DNA from: an uncultured Prevotellaceae bacterium
GTDB lineage: Bacteria; Bacteroidota; Bacteroidia; Bacteroidales; Muribaculaceae
DNA length: 53,726 nucleotides
Direction of reading: 5' to 3'
Assembly (NCBI GenBank): GCA_937898675.1
Contig: CALEJB010000032.1
Coordinates: 1 to 53,726 of the forward strand
Both the position numbers and the translations under genes were made by a program. Below, one piece after another: positions 33,337-41,701 of the stretch. Every line of letters starts with the position of its first letter. Position 1 is the first letter of the stretch. The notes under the pieces were generated by a model, which had not been told where the DNA came from, made no database searches, and saw nothing but the letters and a program-made list of their open reading frames with translations.

Positions 33337-35385
33337 ATGCCTAAAGGAACAATCGGTGTAACCACCAACAACATTTTTCCTGTCATCAAGAAATTTTTAT
33401 ACAGCGACCACGAGATCTTCCTGCGTGAACTCATCAGCAACGCCGTTGACGCTACCCAAAAGCTCAAAACCCTTGCCGGGGCAGGCGAGTTCAAGGGCTC
33501 GACCGAGGACCTGAAGGTCACCGTCACCATTGACAAGGAAGCCGGCACGCTCACCGTGAGCGACAGCGGCATCGGCATGACTGCCGACGAAATCGACCGC
33601 TACATCAACCAGATAGCCTTCTCGGGCGCCGAGGAGTTTCTGGCCAAGTACAAGGATACCGCCAATGCCATCATCGGCCACTTTGGCCTGGGTTTCTATT
33701 CGGCGTTCATGGTGGCCAAGAAGGTTGAAATACGCACCCTGTCGTGGCAGGACGGTGCCAAGGCCATGCACTGGTCGTGCGATGGCTCGCCCGAGTATGA
33801 GATGGCCGAGTGTGACAAGGCCACCCGCGGCACCGACATCATCCTCACCATCGATGACGACGAGAAGGAGTTCTTGGAGAACGCCCGCATCGAGGGCCTG
33901 CTGCGCAAGTATTGCCGCTTCCTGCCTGTGCCCATCATCTTCGGCAAGGAGCAGGAGTGGAAAGACGGCAAGTATGAGGACACCGACAAGGACAAGGTCA
34001 TCAACGACATCGAGCCCCTGTGGGCACGCATGCCCGCCGACCTCAAGGACGAGGACTACCTCAAGTTCTACCGTGCCATCGAGCCGGGCATGGACGACCC
34101 CTTGTTCTGGATTCACCTCAACGTGGACTATCCCTTCACCCTGACGGGCATCTTGTATTTCCCCAAAATCAAGAACAACCTCGACATCCGCAAGGACCGC
34201 ATCCAGCTCTATTGCAACCAAGTTTATGTCACCGACAGCGTTGAGGGCGTCGTCCCCGACTGGCTGATGCTGCTGCAAGGCGTCATCGACAGCCCCGACA
34301 TCCCCTTGAACGTGTCGCGCAGTTACCTGCAGAGCGACCGCGCGGTCAAGAAAATTTCCACCTACATCACCAAGAAGGTGGCCTCGCGCCTCGAGGAAAT
34401 CGCCAAGAACCAGCCCGAGGAGTTTGAGAAGAAGTGGAACGACATCAAGATATTCATCGAGTACGGCATGCTCAGCGACGACAAGTTTTGCGAGTCGGGC
34501 CTGAAGTTCGCCCTGCTGGAGAACACCGCCGGCAAGTTCTTCAAGATTGAGGACTACCGCAAGCTCATCGAGGGCGCCCACACCGACAAGGACGGCAACC
34601 TCGTGTGCCTGTACTGCACCGACAAGGAGGCCCAGTACCAGTACATCCAGGCTGCCACTGCCAAGGGCTATGACGTGTTGATGATGAACGGCGAGCTCGA
34701 CGTGCCCTTCGTTGGCATGCTCGAGCAGAAGAATGAGAAAATGCGCTTTGTGCGCGTCGACAGCGACATCATCGACAACCTCATCCCCAAGGAGCAAGAG
34801 CACAAGCCCCAGTTCACGCCCGAGCAGCAGGAAATTGCCCAAACGCTGTTCAAGTCACAGATTCCGCCCGTCGACAAGGCCGAGTTCATGGTCAGCTTTG
34901 CCGCCATGTCGCCCGACGGCCAGCCCGTGGTCATTACCCAGGCCGAGTTTATGCGCCGCATGAAGGACATGGCGCGCTTCCAGCCCCACATGAATTTCTA
35001 TGGCGAGATGCCCGACATGTACGGCATGGTGCTCAACACCAAGCACCCGCTCATCCAGCGCGTCGTTGAGCAGGCCGAGAAGGCGCTCGCTGCCGAGCTC
35101 AAGCCTGTCAACGACGAGATTGCCGCCACCCAAAATGTGGTCAACGCGCTGCGCGACCTCGGCAAGGACGGCAAGGAAATGCCCGACGACAAGAAGAAAG
35201 ACCTCGAGGACAACGAGAAGGCCCTCGACGAACTGCGCAACAAGAAGAACAACTTGGTCATCGCCTACGCCGCCGGCGACAACACCGTGCACCAGCTCAT
35301 CGACATCGCCTTGCTGGGCAACGGCATGCTCAAGGGCGAGGGCCTGACGCGCTTCATCAAGCGCTCCGTCGGACTGCTCAGGTAA
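33337..35385 (+). CDS. htpG: Molecular chaperone HtpG (Hsp90)
   Basis: The 682-residue protein is a full-length bacterial Hsp90. The ATPase domain shows ELISNAVDATQKL, DSGIGMT and GHFGLGFYSAFMV in the first 130 residues. The middle domain has RGVVDSPDIPLNVSR-like LQGVIDSPDIPLNVSR near residue 325. The C-terminal dimerisation part is present but Lys/Asp-rich near its end. It remodels client proteins in the cytoplasm with ATP. The ATG at 33337 gives the family N-terminus; upstream in-frame sequence overlaps the small ORF and is not Hsp90. Confidence 0.96.
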   Translation: MPKGTIGVTTNNIFPVIKKFLYSDHEIFLRELISNAVDATQKLKTLAGAGEFKGSTEDLKVTVTIDKEAGTLTVSDSGIGMTADEIDRYINQIAFSGAEEFLAKYKDTANAIIGHFGLGFYSAFMVAKKVEIRTLSWQDGAKAMHWSCDGSPEYEMAECDKATRGTDIILTIDDDEKEFLENARIEGLLRKYCRFLPVPIIFGKEQEWKDGKYEDTDKDKVINDIEPLWARMPADLKDEDYLKFYRAIEPGMDDPLFWIHLNVDYPFTLTGILYFPKIKNNLDIRKDRIQLYCNQVYVTDSVEGVVPDWLMLLQGVIDSPDIPLNVSRSYLQSDRAVKKISTYITKKVASRLEEIAKNQPEEFEKKWNDIKIFIEYGMLSDDKFCESGLKFALLENTAGKFFKIEDYRKLIEGAHTDKDGNLVCLYCTDKEAQYQYIQAATAKGYDVLMMNGELDVPFVGMLEQKNEKMRFVRVDSDIIDNLIPKEQEHKPQFTPEQQEIAQTLFKSQIPPVDKAEFMVSFAAMSPDGQPVVITQAEFMRRMKDMARFQPHMNFYGEMPDMYGMVLNTKHPLIQRVVEQAEKALAAELKPVNDEIAATQNVVNALRDLGKDGKEMPDDKKKDLEDNEKALDELRNKKNNLVIAYAAGDNTVHQLIDIALLGNGMLKGEGLTRFIKRSVGLLR

Positions 35386-35420
35386 GTCAAAGGGCAAAAC
35401 AGATTTCGGTAGCGCAAGAA

Positions 35421-35449
35421 ACGCATCGGCGGTATTTCGGCCGGTGCGT
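35421..35449 (+). terminator. Terminator of htpG
   Basis: ACGCATCGGC (35421-35430) pairs with GCCGGTGCGT (35440-35449) with one G-U pair, followed by TTTGCGTTTT. Confidence 0.7.
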
Positions 35450-35481
35450 TTTGCGTTTTATGAAAATTGTTGCTATCTTTG
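35450..35481 (+). promoter_or_regulatory. Promoter of the small dockerin-like secreted protein
   Basis: TTTG (35450-35453) and TATCTTTG (35474-35481) are spaced by 20 bases. The start should be about 25 nt before the ATG at 35512. It touches the htpG terminator directly. Confidence 0.8.
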
Positions 35482-35511
35482 CCAAACTTAATCAAAACCG
35501 TTCCCAATCAC

Positions 35512-36198
35512 ATGACCAGATTTTTGACCATCCTTGCCGCATTGCTCCTGTCCCAGGCACTTCACGCCCAGTTGCCGCAGTTCTCCAGCAAGAGTTTTGA
35601 GGACTGGATTTACAGCAATCCCGCCATTGAACTCAATGCCAGCAACATCATCAACAACCGCATTGTGCTGTACACCACCAGCGAGGGTCGCCACCTCACG
35701 CTCACCTCGCCGCAGTTCGCATGCCATGGCGGGCAGACGCTCGACATGACGGTGACGTGGATTACTGACCAGTGGCAGAGCAGCAAGTTTGTGGTCAGCA
35801 AGGTGGCATTGACCGCCGCGCTCATCGATGACAATGGCGCCGCTATCGACTCGGTCACATGGAAACCTGAAACCGTGAGCCGGACCAACACCGTCAACCT
35901 GTCGCTCACCGTGCCTGCCGGCGTCACCGCGGCACGCTTGCGCTTTGCCTCGTGGAGCGCCGATGTCAACAGCAACGGCGCCGTGCGGCAGATTGCCATT
36001 GCCGAGGGGGACGGTCCCCTCTATGGCGACGTGAACCGCGACGGCGAGGTCAACATTGCCGATGTCAATGCGGTGGTTGACATCATCCTGGGCGGTAGCC
36101 CCAGTGCCACAATGATTGCCCTGGCCGACATCAATCAGGACGGCGAGGTGAATATTGTTGACATCAACGACATCATCGAACTCATTTTGAGACAATGA
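35512..36198 (+). CDS. Secreted protein with dockerin-like module
   Basis: The 228-residue protein has a signal peptide (MTRFLTILAALLLSQALHAQ). The central 150 residues are a beta-sandwich-like domain without a family I can name (TVTWITDQWQSSKFVVSKV, SADVNSNGAVRQIAI). From about residue 171 two dockerin-like EF-hands follow (GDVNRDGEVNIADVNAVVD and ADINQDGEVNIVDINDIIE). The short architecture, one globular domain plus the dockerin pair, makes it the simplest member of the four in this window. It is probably secreted or surface-bound; role unknown. Confidence 0.8.
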   Translation: MTRFLTILAALLLSQALHAQLPQFSSKSFEDWIYSNPAIELNASNIINNRIVLYTTSEGRHLTLTSPQFACHGGQTLDMTVTWITDQWQSSKFVVSKVALTAALIDDNGAAIDSVTWKPETVSRTNTVNLSLTVPAGVTAARLRFASWSADVNSNGAVRQIAIAEGDGPLYGDVNRDGEVNIADVNAVVDIILGGSPSATMIALADINQDGEVNIVDINDIIELILRQ

Positions 36199-36221
36199 CG
36201 ATGCGATGCACGGCCTAAACA

Positions 36222-36247
36222 AAAATCCCGCCTTCGAGCGGGATTTT
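36222..36247. terminator. Bidirectional terminator
   Basis: AAAATCCCGC (36222-36231) pairs with GCGGGATTTT (36238-36247) around a 6-nt loop, with U-rich ends on both strands. It serves the convergent genes ending at 36198 and 36266. Confidence 0.88.
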
Positions 36248-36265
36248 GTTGTGTTGCTGTGTGTG

Positions 36266-37090
36266 TCAAAACAGCCTGCAGCTCACGCGGAGCGAGGCCA
36301 CGGGAAAGACCTTGATTTTGCTGATGGTCTGGATGATGCCTCCGCCGCCGTTACCGGCGCCCTCTTTGGTGAGGCGCTCGCCCGTCACGCCGTTGTACAC
36401 CTCGGGCTCGTCCCAAAACTGAACACCCAGGTCAAACTGGCAGTTGACGCGCGACTCGCCGGGCACAGCCCTGCCAAAGCCCAGGCCGGCATAGGGCCTC
36501 ACCTTTTTGACGTTGATAAAGGCCTCGGCGTTGCCGTATTTGTCGGGCTTGATGTCATATTTTCCCAACTTCAGCGCAATTTGCCCGTAGCTGTCGGGCA
36601 CGTCGGCATATTTGCCCTGGCGGTTGTTGAAGTCGGCGACCTCCTGCAGCGCCAGCCGGTCCTCGCTATATACGGTGACCACTTTGTCCTGCTTGGCGAA
36701 GTATGCGCCCACCGTCACATGGAAACCGCTGTTGTTGAACGGGTAAACATCAAACAGGGCGTGTGCGCTGTTGTTCTCGAACCGCCCTTTCACTTCCACC
36801 TCGCTGGGCAGGCCGGGACATTGCGAACGGATGCCCTCGCTGACGTTCAGGTCCAGCTTGGTGTTGTAACTGATTTTGGGCATGTAGTCGATGCCCAGCC
36901 TCACGCCGACGTGCTTGCCGATCATCGTTCCCACGTCGCCGCTGATGCCCGTGGTGCCGGCGCCCACCGACAGGCTGTAGTGGCGCAGGCAGCCAAACTC
37001 GAAGTCCTCGTCACCGTCATACTGTGCGCTGGCCGACAGTGCCGTCATGGCCAACGCCAGGGTGGCCCATATGAATTTTTTTACCATCAT
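36266..37090 (-). CDS. Outer membrane beta-barrel protein, family unknown
   Basis: The 274-residue protein has a signal peptide (MVKKFIWATLALAMTALSASAQ) and then alternating polar/hydrophobic strands rich in Gly and Tyr, ending in RVSCRLF, a terminal aromatic residue typical of outer-membrane barrels. Segments such as GVRLGIDYMPKISYNTKLDL fit an 8-10-strand barrel. I do not recognise a specific family. It is convergent with the dockerin gene before it and shares the terminator at 36222-36247. Confidence 0.7.
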   Translation of the reverse strand: MMVKKFIWATLALAMTALSASAQYDGDEDFEFGCLRHYSLSVGAGTTGISGDVGTMIGKHVGVRLGIDYMPKISYNTKLDLNVSEGIRSQCPGLPSEVEVKGRFENNSAHALFDVYPFNNSGFHVTVGAYFAKQDKVVTVYSEDRLALQEVADFNNRQGKYADVPDSYGQIALKLGKYDIKPDKYGNAEAFINVKKVRPYAGLGFGRAVPGESRVNCQFDLGVQFWDEPEVYNGVTGERLTKEGAGNGGGGIIQTISKIKVFPVASLRVSCRLF

Positions 37091-37216
37091 GATGTGTAAT
37101 AATTGATGTTAATGATTATTATGCCGTAAAGGTAATAAAAATGTCTGGCATCTCCCGCAATGTAGGCGACATTTTTTATTGACAATGTTTCCGGTGAACA
37201 GCCTGCCGCAACGCAA

Positions 37217-37249
37217 GGCACCCCGTTGACGCATGGTCAACGGGGTGCC
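37217..37249 (-). terminator. Terminator of the OmpA-like gene
   Basis: GGCACCCCGTTGAC (37217-37230) pairs perfectly with GTCAACGGGGTGCC (37236-37249), a 14-bp stem, 47 bases past the stop. Confidence 0.8.
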
Positions 37250-37296
37250 GTCGTGTGAGTGCGCGAGGCACTCTGTTGCTTTACTCTGTCAAGAGA

Positions 37297-38541
37297 TTAG
37301 TCGTTAACAGTGAGTTCGCAGATCGAAACGCGGTTCCAGCTGAGCTCCTTGAACATGTCGGTCTCGCCACAGCCCTTAGCATTGATGCGGTTAGCAGCAA
37401 TCTTGTAGGTGTTGATGAGCATATTCTTCACAGCCTCGGCGCGGTTGTTGGCCAGATTGACGTTGAAGTCGTGGGGGCCGTCGGTCGAAGCATAACCCTT
37501 GATGTCAACGGTGGAGTTGGGGTTGTTCTTCAGGTACATGGCAACGCGCTCAACATTGGGCTGCTGGTCAGCGGTGATGTTGCTCTTGTTCACCTTGAAG
37601 TGAACGAGAACGTTCATGTACTTGGCGTTGTTGTCAACCACCTTGGTCTCGGTAGCCTTGGGAGCCTTGCGGCAAGCATCGAGGTCGCGCTGCAGCTGAG
37701 CGTTGCGAGCGTTAGCGGCGTCGAGGTCACCCTGCAGGCCATTGAGCTGGCTGCGCAGGCCGTTGATCTGGCCGTTCAGAGCGTCGATGTCGTCCTGGCT
37801 GTACCTGTAGGGGCAGAAGGTGATGTAACGCTCGCCGTTGCTACCCTTGAAGTGATAGGTAACACCAGCCTCCAGCTCTACAGCTGCATGGTTAGCGTTC
37901 ATCTGGCTCTTGCCGTTGCGGGGCTCGCCGCTCCAAGTAGCGCGGGGAGAAACGTTGTAACGATAAGGAATCATGATGTCACCGTTCATGTCCCAAACCA
38001 CTGCGGGCTTCAGGCTAACGGTCCAAGCGCGGCTCTCACCCAGGTTGAAGTTCAGGTTGGCACCTGCCTTGGTGTACCAGCTGTTGTAGTCATTGCCATA
38101 CATGTTGGCCGACTCGGTGCGGTGGAATGCGTGCAACCAGCCTGCGCCAAATACGCCCTCGAGCTCAAAGAAGCGGGGCATGCCCTTGTAACCGCCAAAG
38201 AGGTTGCTCAGGTTAACGGCACCAAACATACCGGCCATGGTGTGGTCGATGATGTTGGGACTCTTGGGACCCCAGTACATGGGTTCCTTCTCCCAGCTGG
38301 TGGTGTTGATGGTTGCCTCGCCCTCGATGCCCAGACCGAAGACCGGGGTGAGCTGCTTGCGGAGCTCCAGACCGAAGATGCCGCGAGCGTTGGGCCAGAA
38401 TGCGTAACCCTGGAACGGCATGATGGCGCCGCCCTTTACGGTTACTGACCAGTTGTCAAAGAACTTGTTCTCCTGCAGAGACTGTGCCTGTGCAGCGAAG
38501 ATGCCCATAAGAAGGGCCAAAGTCAAGATAATCTTTTTCAT
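37297..38541 (-). CDS. OmpA-family outer membrane protein
   Basis: The 414-residue protein has a signal peptide (MKKIILTLALLMGIFAAQAQ), an N-terminal beta-barrel (about residues 25-260), a short coiled-coil-like linker (DIDALNGQINGLRSQLNGLQ to about 295), and a C-terminal OmpA peptidoglycan-binding domain. The last has NVERVAMYLKNNPNSTVDIKGY and NLANNRAEAVKNMLI with the conserved Asp/Arg pattern. It resembles the abundant OmpA-type proteins of Bacteroides that tie the outer membrane to the wall. A strong consensus promoter (38655-38686) and a long leader suggest high expression. Confidence 0.92.
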   Translation of the reverse strand: MKKIILTLALLMGIFAAQAQSLQENKFFDNWSVTVKGGAIMPFQGYAFWPNARGIFGLELRKQLTPVFGLGIEGEATINTTSWEKEPMYWGPKSPNIIDHTMAGMFGAVNLSNLFGGYKGMPRFFELEGVFGAGWLHAFHRTESANMYGNDYNSWYTKAGANLNFNLGESRAWTVSLKPAVVWDMNGDIMIPYRYNVSPRATWSGEPRNGKSQMNANHAAVELEAGVTYHFKGSNGERYITFCPYRYSQDDIDALNGQINGLRSQLNGLQGDLDAANARNAQLQRDLDACRKAPKATETKVVDNNAKYMNVLVHFKVNKSNITADQQPNVERVAMYLKNNPNSTVDIKGYASTDGPHDFNVNLANNRAEAVKNMLINTYKIAANRINAKGCGETDMFKELSWNRVSICELTVND

Positions 38542-38654
38542 TTTAATAAATTATTAAACACTATATAATTAGACAATATTTTATCATCCAATCCTGTCCA
38601 ATTGGGTTGCATTCAGCGCATGGGGCATTCGACCCAATTAGACATATTGCGGCG

Positions 38655-38686
38655 CAAAAGTAATATATTTTTCTTACACCACCAAA
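38655..38686 (-). promoter_or_regulatory. Promoter of the OmpA-family gene
   Basis: On the minus strand TTTG (38683-38686) and TACTTTTG (38655-38662) are separated by 20 bases. The leader would be about 105 nt and AT-rich. Confidence 0.82.
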
Positions 38687-38858
38687 ATTTAACACTCATT
38701 AAGATTAAAAAATCGGCAAACTGGTGCTTTCAGGGGCAAAAATAGACAATTTTGCACCCAAAAGGGCGATTTTTGAGGGACTATAAGGAATCGGTGACCC
38801 CGATTTTTTAGCCGCAGATTGTGGGTTACACATTAATTATATAACGCGCGGGCGAGGC

Positions 38859-40361
38859 TTACTGTCTCTCGGCCTCGGCCTGGGGCCGATTCTGCGCGTC
38901 GCGCGGTTGGGGCTTTTTGATTTTCCAGCCCAGGGCGGCCACGGTGATGGTCATCAAGGGACTGATGAGGTTGAAGAAGCAGTAGGGCAGGTAGGTGAGG
39001 GTGGGGACACCCAGCACGGTGGCCTGCGTCATGCCGCAGGTGTTCCACGGCACGAGCACCGATGTGACGGTGGAGGCGTCCTCGGTGGTGCGGCTCAGCA
39101 GCCGCGCCTCGTAGCCCTTGTTCTTATACACGCTCTTGAACATGTCGGCGGTGAGCACGATGCTGATGAACTGGTCGCCCGTGGTGAGGTTGAGGAACAG
39201 TCCCGTGCCCACGGTCGAGCCCACCAGGGTGGTGCGGTTGCGCACCAGGCTGATAATCACCCGCGTGATGCTGCCAATCATGCCGCTGGCCACCATGCAG
39301 GCGCCAAAGCACATGGCGCACAGGATGAGCCAGATGGTGTTGAGCATGCCTGCCATGCCGCCCGTCGACACCAGCTCGTTGAGCGCGGCATGGCCCGTAT
39401 CGATGGCGGTCGGGCCAAAGAAGGTTATGGCCATGCCCTTGGCCACGGCGCCGGCGTTGCTCAGCGCGGGGTCCCCGGCAATCTGCGCCAGCAGGTGGGG
39501 CTGCAGCACTATCGCGGTGATGCCCGCCATGATGGACGAGGCGAAAAGCACAATGAGCGACGGCACCTTTTTGGCGATGAGCACGCCCGTGACGACGGGC
39601 ACAAGCAGGGTCCACAGCGAGATGTTGAATGTGCTGGCAAGGCCTGTCGTGTACTGCTCGACATGCAGCGCGCCCTCGTTGTGGCCGCCTAAGCCCGCAA
39701 CGGTGAATATGACGAGTGTGATGAGTATCGACGGCGTGGTGGTCAGCGTCATGTAGCGGATGTGGTCAAAGATGTCCACCCCGGTTGTGGACGATGCCAG
39801 GATGGTGGTGTCGCTCAGCGGCGACATCTTGTCGCCAAAGTAGGCGCCCGAGATGATGGCGCCCGCTGTCCATGCCTCGGAGATTCCCAGCGCGTGGCCC
39901 ACGCCCAGCAACGCCACGCCGATGGTGGCCACCGTGGTCCACGAGCTGCCCGAGAGCAGCGACACCAGCGAACAGATGACGCAGGTGCACACGAGGAAAA
40001 ACCGCGGCGACAGTATCTGCACGCCATAGTAGATGAGGGTGGGCACCACGCCGCTCACCATCCACGACCCCGCCAGCATGCCCACCGTGAGCAGGATGAG
40101 CAGCGTCACCGAGATGTCGCCCAGCGTCTTGGTCATCTGACGCTCAAACGACTGCCACGGCACCTTGTAGAATATCATCGAGATGAGCACACACACCGCC
40201 AGCGCCAGCAGCAGGGCAATCTGGCTGCCGCCGCCCAGCGCGTCGCTGCCAAACAGGGCAATCACGATGGCCAGCAGGCCTATCAGCACAACAACGGGTA
40301 TCGCCGCCACGAGGGGATGCGGCTGCGGCAATTTGTCGGTTTTCTCTTCAAGCTTTTCCAT
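38859..40361 (-). CDS. nhaC: Na+/H+ antiporter, NhaC family
   Basis: From the ATG at 40361 the protein has 500 residues with about eleven hydrophobic segments. NhaC-like features include SGSSWTTVATIGVALLGVG and GAYFGDKMSPLSDTT near the middle and a second related region near PWNTCGMTQATVLGVPTLTYLPY. The family exchanges sodium and protons (some members exchange other ion pairs or malate/lactate with them) across the inner membrane. The ATG at 40394 would add 11 polar residues; either is possible. The gene stands alone between two divergent or opposed units. Confidence 0.9.
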   Translation of the reverse strand: MEKLEEKTDKLPQPHPLVAAIPVVVLIGLLAIVIALFGSDALGGGSQIALLLALAVCVLISMIFYKVPWQSFERQMTKTLGDISVTLLILLTVGMLAGSWMVSGVVPTLIYYGVQILSPRFFLVCTCVICSLVSLLSGSSWTTVATIGVALLGVGHALGISEAWTAGAIISGAYFGDKMSPLSDTTILASSTTGVDIFDHIRYMTLTTTPSILITLVIFTVAGLGGHNEGALHVEQYTTGLASTFNISLWTLLVPVVTGVLIAKKVPSLIVLFASSIMAGITAIVLQPHLLAQIAGDPALSNAGAVAKGMAITFFGPTAIDTGHAALNELVSTGGMAGMLNTIWLILCAMCFGACMVASGMIGSITRVIISLVRNRTTLVGSTVGTGLFLNLTTGDQFISIVLTADMFKSVYKNKGYEARLLSRTTEDASTVTSVLVPWNTCGMTQATVLGVPTLTYLPYCFFNLISPLMTITVAALGWKIKKPQPRDAQNRPQAEAERQ

Positions 40362-40494
40362 ACTGGTGTCTGGTTTTTGCGTTTGGAATTGCAAACTTAC
40401 ACAAAAAAAGCGAATTCGCGGCGTTGTTTCCTGCCCGGCTGTAGAATTAACATGATTTTAATCATTATTTGATGGCTCATTGGCGATAATTCTT

Positions 40495-40502
40495 TAACTT
40501 TG
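40495..40502 (+). promoter_or_regulatory. -7 element of the rubrerythrin gene
   Basis: TAACTTTG matches TAnnTTTG. The nearest TTTG (40468-40471) is 23 bases upstream, slightly wide. The leader would be about 100 nt. No peroxide-regulator box was recognised in 40395-40609. Confidence 0.6.
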
Positions 40503-40609
40503 CGGTCGGTGATTATCGCTGGCGGTTTGCGCCGCAAGCCACAGGGGAGATACTGACCATTATCTGGTTTTCAAAATAGTTATAAAACATATTCAAACAA
40601 GCATTAAAA

Positions 40610-41152
40610 ATGAAAGACTTAAAAGGAACAAAGACCGAGAAGAACCTGCAGGAAGCATTTGCAGGCGAGAGCATGGCCCGCAACAAGTACAATTACTTTG
40701 CCAGCAAGGCCAAGAAAGACGGCTATGAGCAGATTGCTGCCATCTTTGAAGAGACTGCGCTCAACGAGAAGGAACACGCCAAACTGTGGTTTAAGTACCT
40801 CGAGGGCGGCGCTGTGAAGGACACCATCAGCAACCTCAAGGCCGCTGCTGCTGGCGAGAACTTTGAGTGGACCGACATGTATGCCCGCATGGCCAAAGAA
40901 GCCGACGAGGAAGGCTTTGACGAGATTGCCGAGAAGTTCCGCCTGGTGGCCGCCATCGAGAAGCGCCACGAGGAGCGCTACAAGAAGCTGCTCGCCAATG
41001 TCGAGGGCGGCATCGTGTTCTCGCGCGACGGCGACACCATCTGGCAGTGCCGCAACTGCGGTCACATCGTGATTGGCAAGGAAGCCCCCCAGGTGTGCCC
41101 CACCTGCAACCACCCGCAGAGCTACTTCGAGATTTCGGCCAACAATTTCTAA
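40610..41152 (+). CDS. rbr: Rubrerythrin
   Basis: The 180-residue protein has a four-helix di-iron domain (first helix EAFAGESMARNKYNYFASKA, later EKEHAKLWFKYLEGG and VAAIEKRHEERYKKLL supplying the Glu/His ligands). A C-terminal rubredoxin-like domain with two CxxC pairs (CRNCGH and CPTCNH) follows. The family reduces hydrogen peroxide using electrons from rubredoxin or ferredoxin, protecting anaerobes from oxygen. It has its own promoter and a very strong terminator (41224-41262). Confidence 0.97.
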   Translation: MKDLKGTKTEKNLQEAFAGESMARNKYNYFASKAKKDGYEQIAAIFEETALNEKEHAKLWFKYLEGGAVKDTISNLKAAAAGENFEWTDMYARMAKEADEEGFDEIAEKFRLVAAIEKRHEERYKKLLANVEGGIVFSRDGDTIWQCRNCGHIVIGKEAPQVCPTCNHPQSYFEISANNF

Positions 41153-41223
41153 TGGGCCGGCTCTGTCCCGCAGCACTACACAGTTGACCCTCTCCGAGGC
41201 TCCTTGTGTATATAGTGCCCTAT

Positions 41224-41266
41224 CCCCACGGCGCCATGGCCAGAGGCCATGGTGGCGTGGGGTTTT
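41224..41266 (+). terminator. Terminator of rubrerythrin
   Basis: An 18-bp stem (41224-41241 with 41245-41262, with two mismatched positions) and a 3-nt loop are followed by TTTT. Confidence 0.88.
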
Positions 41267-41310
41267 CTGCAAGTCAAGGCCTCCGGCGCCACCCGAACCC
41301 ACACTTTTCC

Positions 41311-41410
41311 CCCGATTTTTTTCGATTAAGGGGGCTTGCTTTCTTGAAAAAACATCCGCAACGCCTGTTTATCGGCATTGCGGACGGGGTTTTTATCGCT
41401 TTTTAAGTTT
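41311..41410. other. Hairpin-rich gap between rubrerythrin and tRNA-Lys
   Basis: CCGCAACGCC (41356-41365) pairs with GGCATTGCGG (41374-41383). The stem is fully paired (one G-U) on the minus strand, where it is followed by ATGTTTTTTC, so it works best as a minus-strand terminator. On the plus strand it has one mismatch and is followed by GGGGTTTTT. A C5/G5 hairpin around 41311-41334 lies next to it. This may be the end of a small RNA or just backup termination. Confidence 0.45.
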
Positions 41411-41438
41411 TAGCGGACACCAATAATTATATATAAAA

Positions 41439-41489
41439 AATTCGGTTGCCAAATGGTTGTCAATTTTGATGCCACTCGAAAACCGAATT
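41439..41489 (-). terminator. Terminator of tRNA-Lys
   Basis: AATTCGGTT (41439-41447) pairs with AACCGAATT (41481-41489). On the minus strand the stem is followed by TTTTTTAT. The loop is long (33 nt). Confidence 0.65.
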
Positions 41490-41522
41490 GTTGATTTTCA
41501 GACAATTATGTCTTTTGTCTCG

Positions 41523-41595
41523 TGATCCGCGTGGGGCTCGAACCCACGACCCCATCCTTAAAAGGGATGTGCTCTACCTGCTGAGCTAGCGGATC
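41523..41595 (-). tRNA. tRNA-Lys (anticodon TTT)
   Basis: The 73-nt minus-strand sequence folds as a cloverleaf: acceptor GATCCGC/GCGGATC plus discriminator A, D arm GCTC/GAGC, anticodon stem CATCC/GGATG with loop CTTTTAA (anticodon TTT), and T arm GTGGG/CCCAC with TTCGAGC. CCA is not encoded. It appears to be a single tRNA gene. Confidence 0.97.
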
Positions 41596-41701
41596 TCCAA
41601 AAAGCGGTGCAAAGGTAGGTCAAATTTCCCACCTGGTCAAATATTTTCACCGTTTTTTTCTCAAAGCCCTAAAACCAAGTGCGGTCCCGGGCCGTGAAGC
41701 C

